Assembly (NCBI GenBank): GCA_023436065.1
Contig: JAEZKU010000057.1
Location: 1-16,207 of the forward strand
From: Bacillota bacterium
GTDB lineage: Bacteria; Bacillota; Clostridia; Lachnospirales; Lachnospiraceae
DNA length: 16,207 nt
Reading direction: 5' to 3'
Shown here piece after piece: positions 6,837 to 15,364 of this stretch (positions are counted from its first letter, which is position 1; the number at the start of each line of letters is the position of its first letter). Below the pieces are notes generated by a model. The model saw only the letters and a list, made by a program, of their open reading frames with translations, was not told the origin of the DNA and ran no database searches. The position numbers were made by a program, and so were the translations under genes.

Positions 6837-7526
6837 ATGAAGTTTTTAAAAGCTGCCAAGCAGTTCATAATGAAATATAAGCACGGGGCTGTCCTGGCAT
6901 ACTTCTTTATCTATTTGATATGGTTTACCTATCTCGAGAAGCATGTAACGAAATTTACCCCGATCCATACAAAGCTGGATGACTTGATTCCTTTTTGTGA
7001 GGTCTTTATTATTCCGTACTTTATTTGGTTTTTATATATTGCAGTAACTGTTTCTTACTTTTTACTTACCTCCAAACAGGATTTTCTCAAATGCTGTGCT
7101 AATCTTTTTATAGGAATGACGATCTGCCTGCTTATTTATACAGTATGGCCGAACGGTCACTACCTGAGAGTAGATCTAAATTCTCTGGGAAGAGATAATA
7201 TATTTATTCAGATGCTGTCAGGAATTTATACGATTGATACTGCTACTAATGTATTCCCCAGCATTCATGTATTTAATTCTGTCGGCGCAATGATCGCCAT
7301 CAACAAAAGCGAAAAGCTTCATCCGATTAAATGGCTTCAATGGGGAACCTTTGTATTGACTGTATTGATCTGTATGTCAACTGTATTCTTAAAGCAGCAC
7401 TCCATTATGGATGTGATGGGTGCATTAGTACTGAACTTCCTGCTTTACGCAGCTATTTACTTTGTTCCTGCTAAGATTAAGGAAAATCATCGGGCAAAGC
7501 AGGAGCTTTCCAAGGTATCTCAGTAA
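6837..7526 (+). CDS. PAP2-family membrane phosphatase
   Basis: A 229-residue integral membrane protein of the phosphatidic acid phosphatase (PAP2) superfamily. Members hydrolyse lipid phosphates, undecaprenyl pyrophosphate or inositol-type lipids. The second catalytic motif is PSIH (141-144) and the third is STVFLKQHSIMD (181-192), with H188 and D192 as the expected nucleophile pair. The first motif (KX6RP) is not obvious; PNGHYLRVD (105-113) may stand in for it, as in the inositol phosphotransferase-like branch. Membrane segments are at about 18-34, 55-77, 84-103, 145-155, 168-184 and 194-211. The ATG at 6837 is chosen from the AAGGGAG site and the promoter position. The gene stands alone, divergent from deoB and convergent with putP. 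The true substrate is unknown. Confidence 0.85.
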   Translation: MKFLKAAKQFIMKYKHGAVLAYFFIYLIWFTYLEKHVTKFTPIHTKLDDLIPFCEVFIIPYFIWFLYIAVTVSYFLLTSKQDFLKCCANLFIGMTICLLIYTVWPNGHYLRVDLNSLGRDNIFIQMLSGIYTIDTATNVFPSIHVFNSVGAMIAINKSEKLHPIKWLQWGTFVLTVLICMSTVFLKQHSIMDVMGALVLNFLLYAAIYFVPAKIKENHRAKQELSKVSQ

Positions 7527-7546
7527 AAAGAATATACTATATAAAT

Positions 7547-7592
7547 GAAGAGGCTTACGCAAAATAGTAATCTGTTTTGCATAAGCCTCTTC
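7547..7592. terminator. Shared hairpin terminator between the PAP2 gene and putP
   Basis: GAAGAGGCTTACGCAAAA pairs with TTTTGCATAAGCCTCTTC around a 10-base loop, with one mismatch. It lies 20 bp after the PAP2-gene stop and 63 bp after the putP stop, between convergent genes. The T-runs on both sides are broken by other bases. It can serve either direction. Confidence 0.7.
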
Positions 7593-7655
7593 GTTATAAT
7601 AAAACTTTATGTATTTTCCATGTTCTTATTCTTAACATATCAGAAAAGCCTGTTA

Positions 7656-9212
7656 TTAATCCTGGTAGACCTTCGCCTGCTCGAATTCCGCGAGCATCTC
7701 CTTCTCCGGCTCCTTGGTAAGCAGTGATACGATTACGATCACGATGCAAGAGAACACAAATGCGGGAAGCAGCTCATAAATACCAAAGATTCCGCCTGTA
7801 GGTCTGATGATCATCTTCCAGACAAATACCATGATACCGCCGGCCAGCATACCTCCGATTGCACCAGCCCTGGTGGTTCTCTTCCAGAACAAGGAGAACA
7901 GCATAATCGGTCCGAAGGTTGCTCCGAAACCAGCCCAGGCAAAGGATACGACTGTAAAGATAACACTGTTTTCATCCAAGGCAATTATAATTCCGATCAA
8001 TGCGATTGCCAATAATACGATTCGAGACATTCTCATGACCTGTCTGTCCGTAGCCTTCTTTTTGAATAATCCCTGGTAGATATTCTTGGAGACAGCTGAG
8101 GAGGCTATCAGCAGATAGGAATCAGATGAGCTTATGGTAGCAGCCAGAATTCCTGCCATAGCGAGTCCCGCCAACACAGTCGGCAGATAGTGGGTCGACA
8201 TAGTTATGAATATTTTTTCTGCATCTCCACTGGTCAAGTGTTCAGTAGGGAATGCTGTTCTTCCGATCAATCCGATAAATACAGCTGCAAACAAGGAGAT
8301 TGCACACCATATGGTAGCGATTCTTCTGGATTTCTTAATCTCCTTATGACTACGGATAGCCATAAATCTAAGCAATACCTGGGGCATACCAAAATACCCG
8401 AGTCCCCAGGAAAGGGTGGACAGAATTGTCAGGAAGCCATAAGCTCCTGCTTCTCCGAAAATTGGTGCACCGCTTTCGGATACCTGCTGTACCCCATCGA
8501 CCATAGTCGGAGAACTGATACCGAAAAACTCTAAGAATCCGGGTATCTGCTGCAGATTATCATATACAGCTCCAATACCGCCGGCACTCAGAACAGCGGT
8601 TACAAGAACTCCTACCAGTGCAGTAATCATTACCACCGCCTGCATAAAATCGGAGGTACTTTCTGCGAGGAATCCACCTAAAAAGGTATATACGATGACA
8701 AAGACTGCTCCTGCAATCATCATGTATTGATACTTAATTCCGAACAATGTTGAGAACAGCTTACCAACTGACACGAAACAGCTGGAGGCATAGATTGTAA
8801 AGAATACCATGATGAACAATGCTGCGATTGTCATGATGATCTTCTTATTCTCCTTAAAACGATTACTGAAGAAATCCGGAATTGTGATGGAATCTCCTGC
8901 AATGATCGAATACGCGTGCAGTCTCTTAGCTACAATCAACCAGTTGATATAGGTACCTGCGAGCAAACCGATTGCTGTCCATATAGCATCACTAAGACCG
9001 TAAAAATACGCGACACCGGGAAGACCCATCAACAGCCAACCGCTCATATCGGATGCCTCAGCACTCATCGCTGCGATCCACGGTCCGAGAGAACGTCCTC
9101 CAAGAAAGTAGTTCTCTGAATTCTCGTTCGCACGCTTTGCAAAAAACAGTCCGATTCCAATAACCAATGCCATGTATACACACATGACGATCAGAATTTG
9201 ATAATTCTCCAT
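7656..9212 (-). CDS. putP: Sodium/proline symporter
   Basis: A 518-residue member of the sodium:solute symporter family, matching PutP (502 residues in Escherichia coli). It imports L-proline with Na+ for nutrition or osmoprotection. The segment SAEASDMSGWLLMGLPG (50-66) places D55 and S57 exactly where the E. coli Na+- and substrate-binding residues are. ATISSSDSYLL (358-368) matches the second Na+-site region. FLGGR (36-40), LGGFLAESTSDFMQ (178-191) and the 13-helix hydrophobic pattern fit. The ATG at 9212 has AGGGGG seven bases upstream. The gene stands alone, with its own promoter and a terminator on either side. No putA-type proline catabolism gene is near, so uptake for osmoprotection or Stickland-type use is an inference. 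Confidence 0.95.
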   Translation of the reverse strand: MENYQILIVMCVYMALVIGIGLFFAKRANENSENYFLGGRSLGPWIAAMSAEASDMSGWLLMGLPGVAYFYGLSDAIWTAIGLLAGTYINWLIVAKRLHAYSIIAGDSITIPDFFSNRFKENKKIIMTIAALFIMVFFTIYASSCFVSVGKLFSTLFGIKYQYMMIAGAVFVIVYTFLGGFLAESTSDFMQAVVMITALVGVLVTAVLSAGGIGAVYDNLQQIPGFLEFFGISSPTMVDGVQQVSESGAPIFGEAGAYGFLTILSTLSWGLGYFGMPQVLLRFMAIRSHKEIKKSRRIATIWCAISLFAAVFIGLIGRTAFPTEHLTSGDAEKIFITMSTHYLPTVLAGLAMAGILAATISSSDSYLLIASSAVSKNIYQGLFKKKATDRQVMRMSRIVLLAIALIGIIIALDENSVIFTVVSFAWAGFGATFGPIMLFSLFWKRTTRAGAIGGMLAGGIMVFVWKMIIRPTGGIFGIYELLPAFVFSCIVIVIVSLLTKEPEKEMLAEFEQAKVYQD

Positions 9213-9237
9213 AAAATACCCCCTAATTTATGATACG

Positions 9238-9261
9238 ATACACTAATGTGTATAATTATAC
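9238..9261. promoter_or_regulatory. Overlapping palindromes at the putP promoter
   Basis: ATACAC-TAAT-GTGTAT (9238-9253) and the perfect 12-bp palindrome GTATAATTATAC (9250-9261) overlap each other and cover the -10 box. They are positioned to act as an operator, but no regulator is identified. Confidence 0.35.
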
Positions 9262-9283
9262 CAGTAAAATAGTAAATATACAA
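9255..9283 (-). promoter_or_regulatory. Sigma-A promoter for putP
   Basis: On the minus strand TTGTAT (9283-9278), 17 bp, TATAAT (9260-9255). The -10 is perfect and the -35 is half-matched. The leader is about 36 nt. Confidence 0.6.
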
Positions 9284-9311
9284 GCTACTCTTTTAAATAA
9301 TCCTATTTTAC

Positions 9312-9357
9312 AAAAAGAAAAAGCCACACATGCTGCTAACCTAGCAAATATGTGACT
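9312..9357 (-). terminator. Strong intrinsic terminator of the four-gene operon
   Basis: On the minus strand AGTCACATAT...TGCTA-GGT-TAGCA...ATGTGTGGCT (9357-9322) forms a long stem. Ten outer pairs and five inner pairs flank a small internal bulge, and TTTTTCTTTTT follows. It lies 14 bp after the glycosyltransferase stop and also insulates putP. Confidence 0.9.
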
Positions 9358-9371
9358 TCATCGTTGTTTAA

Positions 9372-10388
9372 TTAATTAAAACCGTAAATCTTTCTTGTAA
9401 TGGTATAGCCGGTCTCAACAATCTTCCGTCCGAATTTTCCGGGCAGGTTCATGGATCGGCCGAGTATGTGAGACCTGATTTTCTTATATAATCTTTTATC
9501 ATAATTCTTCAGAAAGTCCCATAACTCCTGTTTCTTGTTCAGGCTTTCCTCCGTACCTTCTTTAATCAGAAATACGCTGCTGACTGCCATCATCATAGAC
9601 AAATACTTGATCATGTAATTCTGAAGCTTTCTACTCTTAATCTGCATCAGATTGTGGGATTCTATCATGATTTTGGTGACTCTAAGCTGCTGATCAATCC
9701 GACGGATCATTACCTGTTCATTGACCGACTGATCGGAACGTCCGATAAAGTATCGATACAGATTGACGTCCATGTAATACATGGTCTTCACATAGGGCAA
9801 GGGCTGATACACAAATATGTTATCCACATAGAAGGTATGCTTTGGCAGACGAATTCCACAGCTTTTTAGGAGCTTTGTGCGATAAATTGTAGAATGCATC
9901 AGAATATTCTGGCTCTGCCTGAAGTGCATAATATCATTCCAGGTAAAAATCTGATCCTGCGGAAGTGCCCTATGATAATTAATCACCTTTTTCTTCTTTG
10001 CATCTACCTTCTCATAGACATAATTGGCAAGGAAGAGGTCCGGACTATTACCGTCGGCAATCAGGTTTTTTAAGACCTCCATCACCTGTGCCAGCGCCTT
10101 TTCATTTACCCAGTCATCACTGTCAACGACTTTAAAATACAGACCGGTGGCATTGGCAAGGCCGGTATTGACAGCCTCGCCATGTCCGCCGTTCTCCTGG
10201 TAGACGGCGCGTACAATGCTTGGATACTGTGCCTGATATTCTTCGGCTATTTTCTGTGTATCATCCGTAGAACCGTCATTCACGATGATGATTTCCATCT
10301 CTTCACCACCGGACAACAGGGTATCTATGGCATGCCTCATATAGGCTGCGGAATTATAACAGGGTATTGCTGCTGTTAACAGCTTCAT
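9372..10388 (-). CDS. Family 2 glycosyltransferase
   Basis: A 338-residue GT2 (GT-A fold) enzyme that transfers a sugar from a nucleotide-activated donor, probably to a cell-surface glycan. The N-terminus TAAIPCYNSAAYMRHAID is typical. VNDGSTDDT (36-44) binds the nucleotide, ENGGHGEAVNTG (65-76) is conserved, and VDSDDW (88-93) supplies the DxD metal site. The C-terminal third (about 230-338) is basic and amphipathic without a clear membrane span, so peripheral membrane binding is possible. The ATG at 10388 has GAGGAG eight bases upstream and lies 20 bp after the aminopeptidase stop. It is the last gene before the terminator. Acceptor and donor cannot be told from sequence. Confidence 0.88.
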   Translation of the reverse strand: MKLLTAAIPCYNSAAYMRHAIDTLLSGGEEMEIIIVNDGSTDDTQKIAEEYQAQYPSIVRAVYQENGGHGEAVNTGLANATGLYFKVVDSDDWVNEKALAQVMEVLKNLIADGNSPDLFLANYVYEKVDAKKKKVINYHRALPQDQIFTWNDIMHFRQSQNILMHSTIYRTKLLKSCGIRLPKHTFYVDNIFVYQPLPYVKTMYYMDVNLYRYFIGRSDQSVNEQVMIRRIDQQLRVTKIMIESHNLMQIKSRKLQNYMIKYLSMMMAVSSVFLIKEGTEESLNKKQELWDFLKNYDKRLYKKIRSHILGRSMNLPGKFGRKIVETGYTITRKIYGFN

Positions 10389-10408
10389 CCTAATATCTCC
10401 TCTCGCGC

Positions 10409-11527
10409 TTAAATCAGATTCTCAGGATTTAAGCCTTCCAATTCTTTGATTACGAAACGTCCGTCCTTACGAATCAGGACATCATCAAAATAGATCTCTC
10501 CTCCGCCGTATTCCGGTGTCTGGATGCAGACAAGATCCCAATGGATTGCGGAATGATTTCCATTCGGCGCCTGATCCTCATAGCAATTACCGGGTGTGAA
10601 ATGGAAGGAACCCATAATCTTCTCATCAAATAATGTGTCCTTCATCGGCTTCAGTACATAGGGATTAACACCGATGGCAAATTCACCGATATAACGGGCA
10701 CCTTCATCCGTATCCAATACCTGATTAATTCTCTCTGTATTATTTGCAGTTGCTTTAATAATCTTACCGTTCTCAAAGGTAAAGCAGATATTCTCATAGG
10801 TAAAGCCCTGGAACACTGCAGGTGTATTATAACTAAGCGTACCGTTGATTGATTCTCTCACAGGCGCGGTATAAACCTCACCATCGGGGATATTGCGTTC
10901 TCCGTCACAAGGTACAGCAGGGATGTTCTTAATGGAAAAGCTTAAGTCCGTTCCGGGTCCGACGATTCTGACACGATCCGTACGGTTCATCAGATCCACC
11001 AATGGCTCCATCGCTTTACCCATCTTACCATAATCCAGGTTACATACATTAAAGTAGAAATCTTCAAATGCCTCTATACTGGTATTGGATAACTGAGACA
11101 TCGCTGCATTCGGATAACGGAGTACAACCCATCTGGTCTTCGGAACACGGATATTATGGTGTACCGGTGTCATATAATAGGTTTCATACAATTTCATCTT
11201 CTCTGCCGGAACATCAGCAAGCTCGGACACATTATCCGTTCCTCGAACACCGATATAGCAATCCATCTGTTCCATCTCGGTGCCATCAATCTTAGCCATC
11301 AGTGCCATCTGTTCTTCCGTACAGTTCAGAAGCTGCTCTCTCTGTACTCTGACATCTGTATAGTGAGGGAAGGGTATTCCGCCCACTTTATATACCTCTT
11401 TTACCAATTGTCTTGCTAAATCCTGTGTCGATGTCCCGATATAGTGAATATATACCTTATCGTCTTTTTTTACTTTCATTGAGTAGTTAACCAGATTATG
11501 GGCTAATACTTTAATTCTTTCATCCAT
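10409..11527 (-). CDS. M29-family aminopeptidase (thermophilic metalloaminopeptidase type)
   Basis: A 372-residue member of peptidase family M29 (AmpS/PepS/AmpT), cytosolic dimetal exopeptidases that release N-terminal residues from peptides. The expected metal ligands are all visible: E217 in NIPDGEVYTAP, E282 in GEFAIGVNP, H309 in SFHF, H329 and D331 in AIHWD. Y316 in NCYED is the catalytic tyrosine. At 372 residues it is slightly shorter than the roughly 400-410 of AmpS-type enzymes. The ATG at 11527 has AAGGAG eight bases upstream. It lies 27 bp after the 848-residue gene, in the same operon. There is no signal peptide. Confidence 0.92.
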   Translation of the reverse strand: MDERIKVLAHNLVNYSMKVKKDDKVYIHYIGTSTQDLARQLVKEVYKVGGIPFPHYTDVRVQREQLLNCTEEQMALMAKIDGTEMEQMDCYIGVRGTDNVSELADVPAEKMKLYETYYMTPVHHNIRVPKTRWVVLRYPNAAMSQLSNTSIEAFEDFYFNVCNLDYGKMGKAMEPLVDLMNRTDRVRIVGPGTDLSFSIKNIPAVPCDGERNIPDGEVYTAPVRESINGTLSYNTPAVFQGFTYENICFTFENGKIIKATANNTERINQVLDTDEGARYIGEFAIGVNPYVLKPMKDTLFDEKIMGSFHFTPGNCYEDQAPNGNHSAIHWDLVCIQTPEYGGGEIYFDDVLIRKDGRFVIKELEGLNPENLI

Positions 11528-11554
11528 AGTTTTATCTCCTTAAATAATTTTATT

Positions 11555-14101
11555 TTATTGTCCCAGATACGAAAGAAATATATTTCCCGCATCTTCAAAC
11601 ATTTTTGCACTGTCTTGTATTCCAACCTTTGTGATCCTATTGTTCTTCGGATCTAATACCATAATATTAAAAGCATCATATCCGCAAATCAATACCGCAT
11701 CAGAGATACCTGTCATAGCCAGAACAGGTCTGCCTTTTGTTACATAGTACAAAGCATCCTCCAAAGAAATTCCGGTCAGCCTGAGGGGCGTATATTTTGA
11801 ATATTGCTTTAACACCTCATAAGCAGAGCTCTGTTCAACAGAAAGCTGGTCAATAGGGGTATTCACCTTCTGGTACGCAAGCATCAGACGGATACAGGTC
11901 TCTACTGTCTTATCCTGAGTTGCAGACCAGGTCATGTTTTGGAATGCATCTATGGTATGAGTCGTAGCTTTCACACCTCTCTCCCATACAATCTGCTGAT
12001 TGTTGTTCAATACAACTCCGACCTGTTCTCTCGCTACCGAGATGGCATCTGCTGCATTATCATATGCAGCTTCTATCTCTCCGCTGATATAAGGGTAATA
12101 ATAAACTTGCTGTTCCGCTGAGATGGGCAGCCTTATGGTGGGATCCTCATCAATTACTGTATTTACAGTATTCTGCACGTTCGGAACAGTTCCCATAACA
12201 AAGCCCTTTGGCAGTGTAAGATAATATTCTGTCAGTGCCTGATCGGTCACTCTTGAGGTAACCTGTGATGCTTTGGCCTTGGTCTTTACCTGGTTCATGA
12301 TATAGTCGGAAGGTGCCAGAGTATAAGCAATTCTTCCGTTCTCCGTGACCTTCTGTACCCTGCGAAGTTCAATAATATTGTCCTTCACCTCCAGGCTCGA
12401 TATATAGAAATCAGGCTTTGAATAGCTCTTCAATACCTTTTTATCAACTGAAGCAATCTCAATCCTGCTTAAGGGAGCAAGTACATTTCCATCGATCATG
12501 GAGGAAATATCCTTTTCCTTCACAAATCCATAAATCAGATTGGAGTCTATCATATCCATCAATCGGATGGAATACCCTTCCTCCGAGCTGATCTTTTCCG
12601 TATTGCCCTTCTCCAGATCCATGATATTGATATTTTTTGATTTCTTTGGATCCGAGTTATCCTGCCATGCTGCAAAGTTAAGGTCATCCAATACCACCAG
12701 CTGGTCCGTGGTGACATTTTCCGCAAGCTGGGATAGCTCCCTGGTGATCAGATTATACGAGTAAATATTATTATATACCTGAATATAGAACACATCGAGT
12801 GCATTGACATAGGTCAGTCTGCCCAGATTTTCCTTGAGCGTCTGATATGGCTCCTCAACAGGAATATACAGCCTTTCTTCAATTCTGTTCTCAGCACGGA
12901 CAAAACGATAAAGTATAATTGCTACCCTACCCTCATACTGACCGCGGTTCATATATCCATATACCAGAAAATCAAGATTTCCTTCCTCATCCATGTTCAG
13001 AATCCGGATATCATGCTGGTCATATAATTCCCTTAAATAATCTGTGTTATCCTGATGGAAGGAAAACACTCTTGTAACCCTGTTATTCTCCAAATCATAG
13101 AAATACAGCTCGCGGTCTCTGACAAACGCCAGCTTCTTTTCATCTGCCGAGGTAACAGTAGGAACATCTGTTTCTGAAGTAATTCCCAGCTTCAATTCAT
13201 TTTTTACGACACTGACCAGCCCGACATCAAACAACGCTTCCATCCTGCGGTCGTAATTCAGCAGAAACATCCGGTCGGTGCTATATCTGACACGATAAAA
13301 TTCCGTGACCTTATATTTTTCTTTCTCACCGGCTACCTCCGCCTCAATAAAATATTCCAGCTCCACAGACGCTGTATCTGAATATAACTCTATGACGGAA
13401 GGAATGATTTCAGTTAATGCAACAGGCTCTAGAGATCCCCAACTGACCAACTCAAAACTGGAGTTAATATTGACATGCGCCAGAGAAGAATTATCCGCTG
13501 AGCCAAGTGGCTCAAGATACTTGATGATCTGCTGCGCCTTGTCTTTATCCATGATGGAAGCATGGAAATCCATGATAAAATCCAGCTTCTCCTTTAGGTG
13601 TGAATTATCAAAGATTTTAATCCGCTGATAATAGTACATTTTGCTGCTATCACTGGAGATCAGAGTGATTTTGACGGCATACTCCTTACCCTTGGGGAGC
13701 TCGGAGGTTAATTTGATTTTTGCAGTCTTCCTCTCGCCTTCTTCCTCAAAAACGCTGACAGAGCCGTTTTCAACCAGTGAATTATCAAGGAACTCACGCA
13801 CCTCATAGCTCAGCTTCTTGATATCGTAATCCTTTTGATCTATGACTACCTCAAAGGACTTTTCTGTGCCAAGAGGAATGACCGTCTCCCGGAGCTTATT
13901 CGCAGCAAGATTCGTACTATAGCCATGCAGAAGATTGATTTCCTTCCCATCTTCCCTGATTGTGACCAAGGGAAAGGAAGCCCTTGCCATCTCAGTGGTA
14001 TGGTTGGTCTCAAACACGACCTCCTTAATATCCCCACTAAAATAATAAAGCGCCCCGATAAAAATCGCTAATAAGATAATGATTCGGTAGATGTATTTCA
14101 A
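11555..14101 (-). CDS. Membrane-anchored protein with degenerate C39-like C-terminus
   Basis: An 848-residue protein not assigned to a named family. Residues 5-22 form one membrane segment right after the start, giving an N-in/C-out anchor with a large extracytoplasmic part. Residues about 320-580 repeat patterns such as LAFVRDRELYFYDLENN and FYIQVYNNIYSYNL, as in beta-propeller proteins. Residues about 715-848 resemble a C39/papain-like peptidase: Q729, C736 opening a helix (CIRLMLAYQ), DALYYVTKGRPVLAMTG, then AVLICGYD and VLDP. The histidine expected before AVLICGYD is aspartate (D801), so peptidase activity is doubtful. The start is TTG, overlapping the methyltransferase stop as TTGA, with GGAAGGGA upstream. 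It is followed by the M29 gene. A role in peptide binding or surface assembly is conjecture. Confidence 0.8.
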   Translation of the reverse strand: MKYIYRIIILLAIFIGALYYFSGDIKEVVFETNHTTEMARASFPLVTIREDGKEINLLHGYSTNLAANKLRETVIPLGTEKSFEVVIDQKDYDIKKLSYEVREFLDNSLVENGSVSVFEEEGERKTAKIKLTSELPKGKEYAVKITLISSDSSKMYYYQRIKIFDNSHLKEKLDFIMDFHASIMDKDKAQQIIKYLEPLGSADNSSLAHVNINSSFELVSWGSLEPVALTEIIPSVIELYSDTASVELEYFIEAEVAGEKEKYKVTEFYRVRYSTDRMFLLNYDRRMEALFDVGLVSVVKNELKLGITSETDVPTVTSADEKKLAFVRDRELYFYDLENNRVTRVFSFHQDNTDYLRELYDQHDIRILNMDEEGNLDFLVYGYMNRGQYEGRVAIILYRFVRAENRIEERLYIPVEEPYQTLKENLGRLTYVNALDVFYIQVYNNIYSYNLITRELSQLAENVTTDQLVVLDDLNFAAWQDNSDPKKSKNINIMDLEKGNTEKISSEEGYSIRLMDMIDSNLIYGFVKEKDISSMIDGNVLAPLSRIEIASVDKKVLKSYSKPDFYISSLEVKDNIIELRRVQKVTENGRIAYTLAPSDYIMNQVKTKAKASQVTSRVTDQALTEYYLTLPKGFVMGTVPNVQNTVNTVIDEDPTIRLPISAEQQVYYYPYISGEIEAAYDNAADAISVAREQVGVVLNNNQQIVWERGVKATTHTIDAFQNMTWSATQDKTVETCIRLMLAYQKVNTPIDQLSVEQSSAYEVLKQYSKYTPLRLTGISLEDALYYVTKGRPVLAMTGISDAVLICGYDAFNIMVLDPKNNRITKVGIQDSAKMFEDAGNIFLSYLGQ

Positions 14102-15321
14102 CGTTCTTTCCCTTCCTTGTCAGTCTCTTCCCTAAATAATCGAAGCAAGCATGGATCGGCATTCAGAAACTCCATACAGGCTTGCAGACTTTTCTGCGTA
14201 TCACTCGCCAGAGCACCGGTTTTCCTTGCTTTTACCGCACGTATCAATATATTCTTTGGCGTGTGCTCCATATCAATAAACTCCAGCAACTGCACCTTAT
14301 AGCCTTTTGTCTCTAATATCTCTGCTCTCAGGGCATCCGTAATCAAGGCTGACATACGTTCCTTGACAATTCCATATTTCAGCACAGGCTTCAGTACCTC
14401 ACTTTGAATCTGTCTGTTCAGCTCATGTTGGCAGCAAGGCACGGATAGAATAACCTGCGCTCCCCAGGTCACCGCTTTATGAAGCGCATAATCCGTTGCT
14501 GTATCGCAGGCATGTAAGGTTACCACCATATCCACACTGCTGCTCCCCTGATAGGAGGCAATATCTCCTTCAAGAAAATGTAGCTTGTCATAGCCGTATT
14601 TTTCGCTTAACCGGTTGCAATGCTTAATCACCTCAGACTTTAAATCAAGACCTATCACATTGATCGGATAACCCTTCATAACCTTGAGGTAATAATACAA
14701 GGCAAAGGTAAGGTAGGATTTGCCGCATCCGAAATCAAGAATAGTCAATTCATGATCACGCTTCAGATAGGGCAGGATATCTTCAATATACTCGAGAAAA
14801 CGGTTAATCTGCTTGAATTTATCTGATTTTGCTTTCACAACCTGCCCGGTGGGTGTCATAACCCCCAAATCCACCAAAAACGGTAGCGGTTTTCCTTCTT
14901 CAAGAATATAATTCTTTTTCTTATTATGAAGCAGGTATTCCTCCGAAGGCAGGCTGTTGATAGGCCCCTCCTGTTCAGAGGCAGGCTTACGGCTGTCCGT
15001 TCTCTTTCTATTCACAGTCACTTTGCCCTTTTTACTGACTAAGATGGTAGTTTTCCCGGTGCCTGAGGTAATCTCACATTGATGAAACAAACCCTCAAAC
15101 CACTCCGGAAGCTTACTCACCAATTCCTCCTTAGTATAATTATGATGAAATATCTGCTGCCCAATATATTCGGACACCTGAAATAAAAGCTCCCGCTTAA
15201 TCAGGACCGGGCGTATCTTAACCTTGGCGATCCGCTCTTTATCGGAAGAATTACTGATGATCGCACCGGTCAGATCCTTATTGATCATTTCATCAAAAAT
15301 ATTACCAATTATCGCATCCAT
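14098..15321 (-). CDS. Class I SAM-dependent methyltransferase (Methyltransf_32 type)
   Basis: A 407-residue protein whose C-terminal half is a Rossmann-type methyltransferase. Motif I is ILDFGCGKSYLTFAL (194-208), and the acidic residue after strand 2 is in IGLDLK (223-228). The conserved block TLHACDTATDYAL (268-280) follows, then SVPCCQHELN (293-302) and EHTPKNILIRAV (352-363). These last blocks are typical of the Methyltransf_32 / METTL25-like group. The N-terminal half (1-190) is an uncharacterised alpha/beta region. The substrate is unknown, with RNA a family-based guess. The stop overlaps the next gene by four bases. ATG 15321 has an in-frame TAG 18 bases upstream and no clear Shine-Dalgarno site. 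Confidence 0.85.
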   Translation of the reverse strand: MDAIIGNIFDEMINKDLTGAIISNSSDKERIAKVKIRPVLIKRELLFQVSEYIGQQIFHHNYTKEELVSKLPEWFEGLFHQCEITSGTGKTTILVSKKGKVTVNRKRTDSRKPASEQEGPINSLPSEEYLLHNKKKNYILEEGKPLPFLVDLGVMTPTGQVVKAKSDKFKQINRFLEYIEDILPYLKRDHELTILDFGCGKSYLTFALYYYLKVMKGYPINVIGLDLKSEVIKHCNRLSEKYGYDKLHFLEGDIASYQGSSSVDMVVTLHACDTATDYALHKAVTWGAQVILSVPCCQHELNRQIQSEVLKPVLKYGIVKERMSALITDALRAEILETKGYKVQLLEFIDMEHTPKNILIRAVKARKTGALASDTQKSLQACMEFLNADPCLLRLFREETDKEGKER

Positions 15322-15324
15322 TCC

Positions 15325-15330
15325 ATTATA
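15325..15330 (-). promoter_or_regulatory. TATAAT box touching the methyltransferase start
   Basis: On the minus strand TATAAT lies only three bases before ATG 15321. If it is a real -10 box, transcription would begin at or inside the start codon. It may instead be a chance match, or the start may lie further in. Confidence 0.3.
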
Positions 15331-15364
15331 TCCATTCTACTAATATTCATAATACAATTTAACA

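Noticed and set aside
7545..7727. Small plus-strand reading frame after the PAP2 gene
   Set aside because: It runs through the terminator hairpin and the antisense of the putP end, with no ribosome site.
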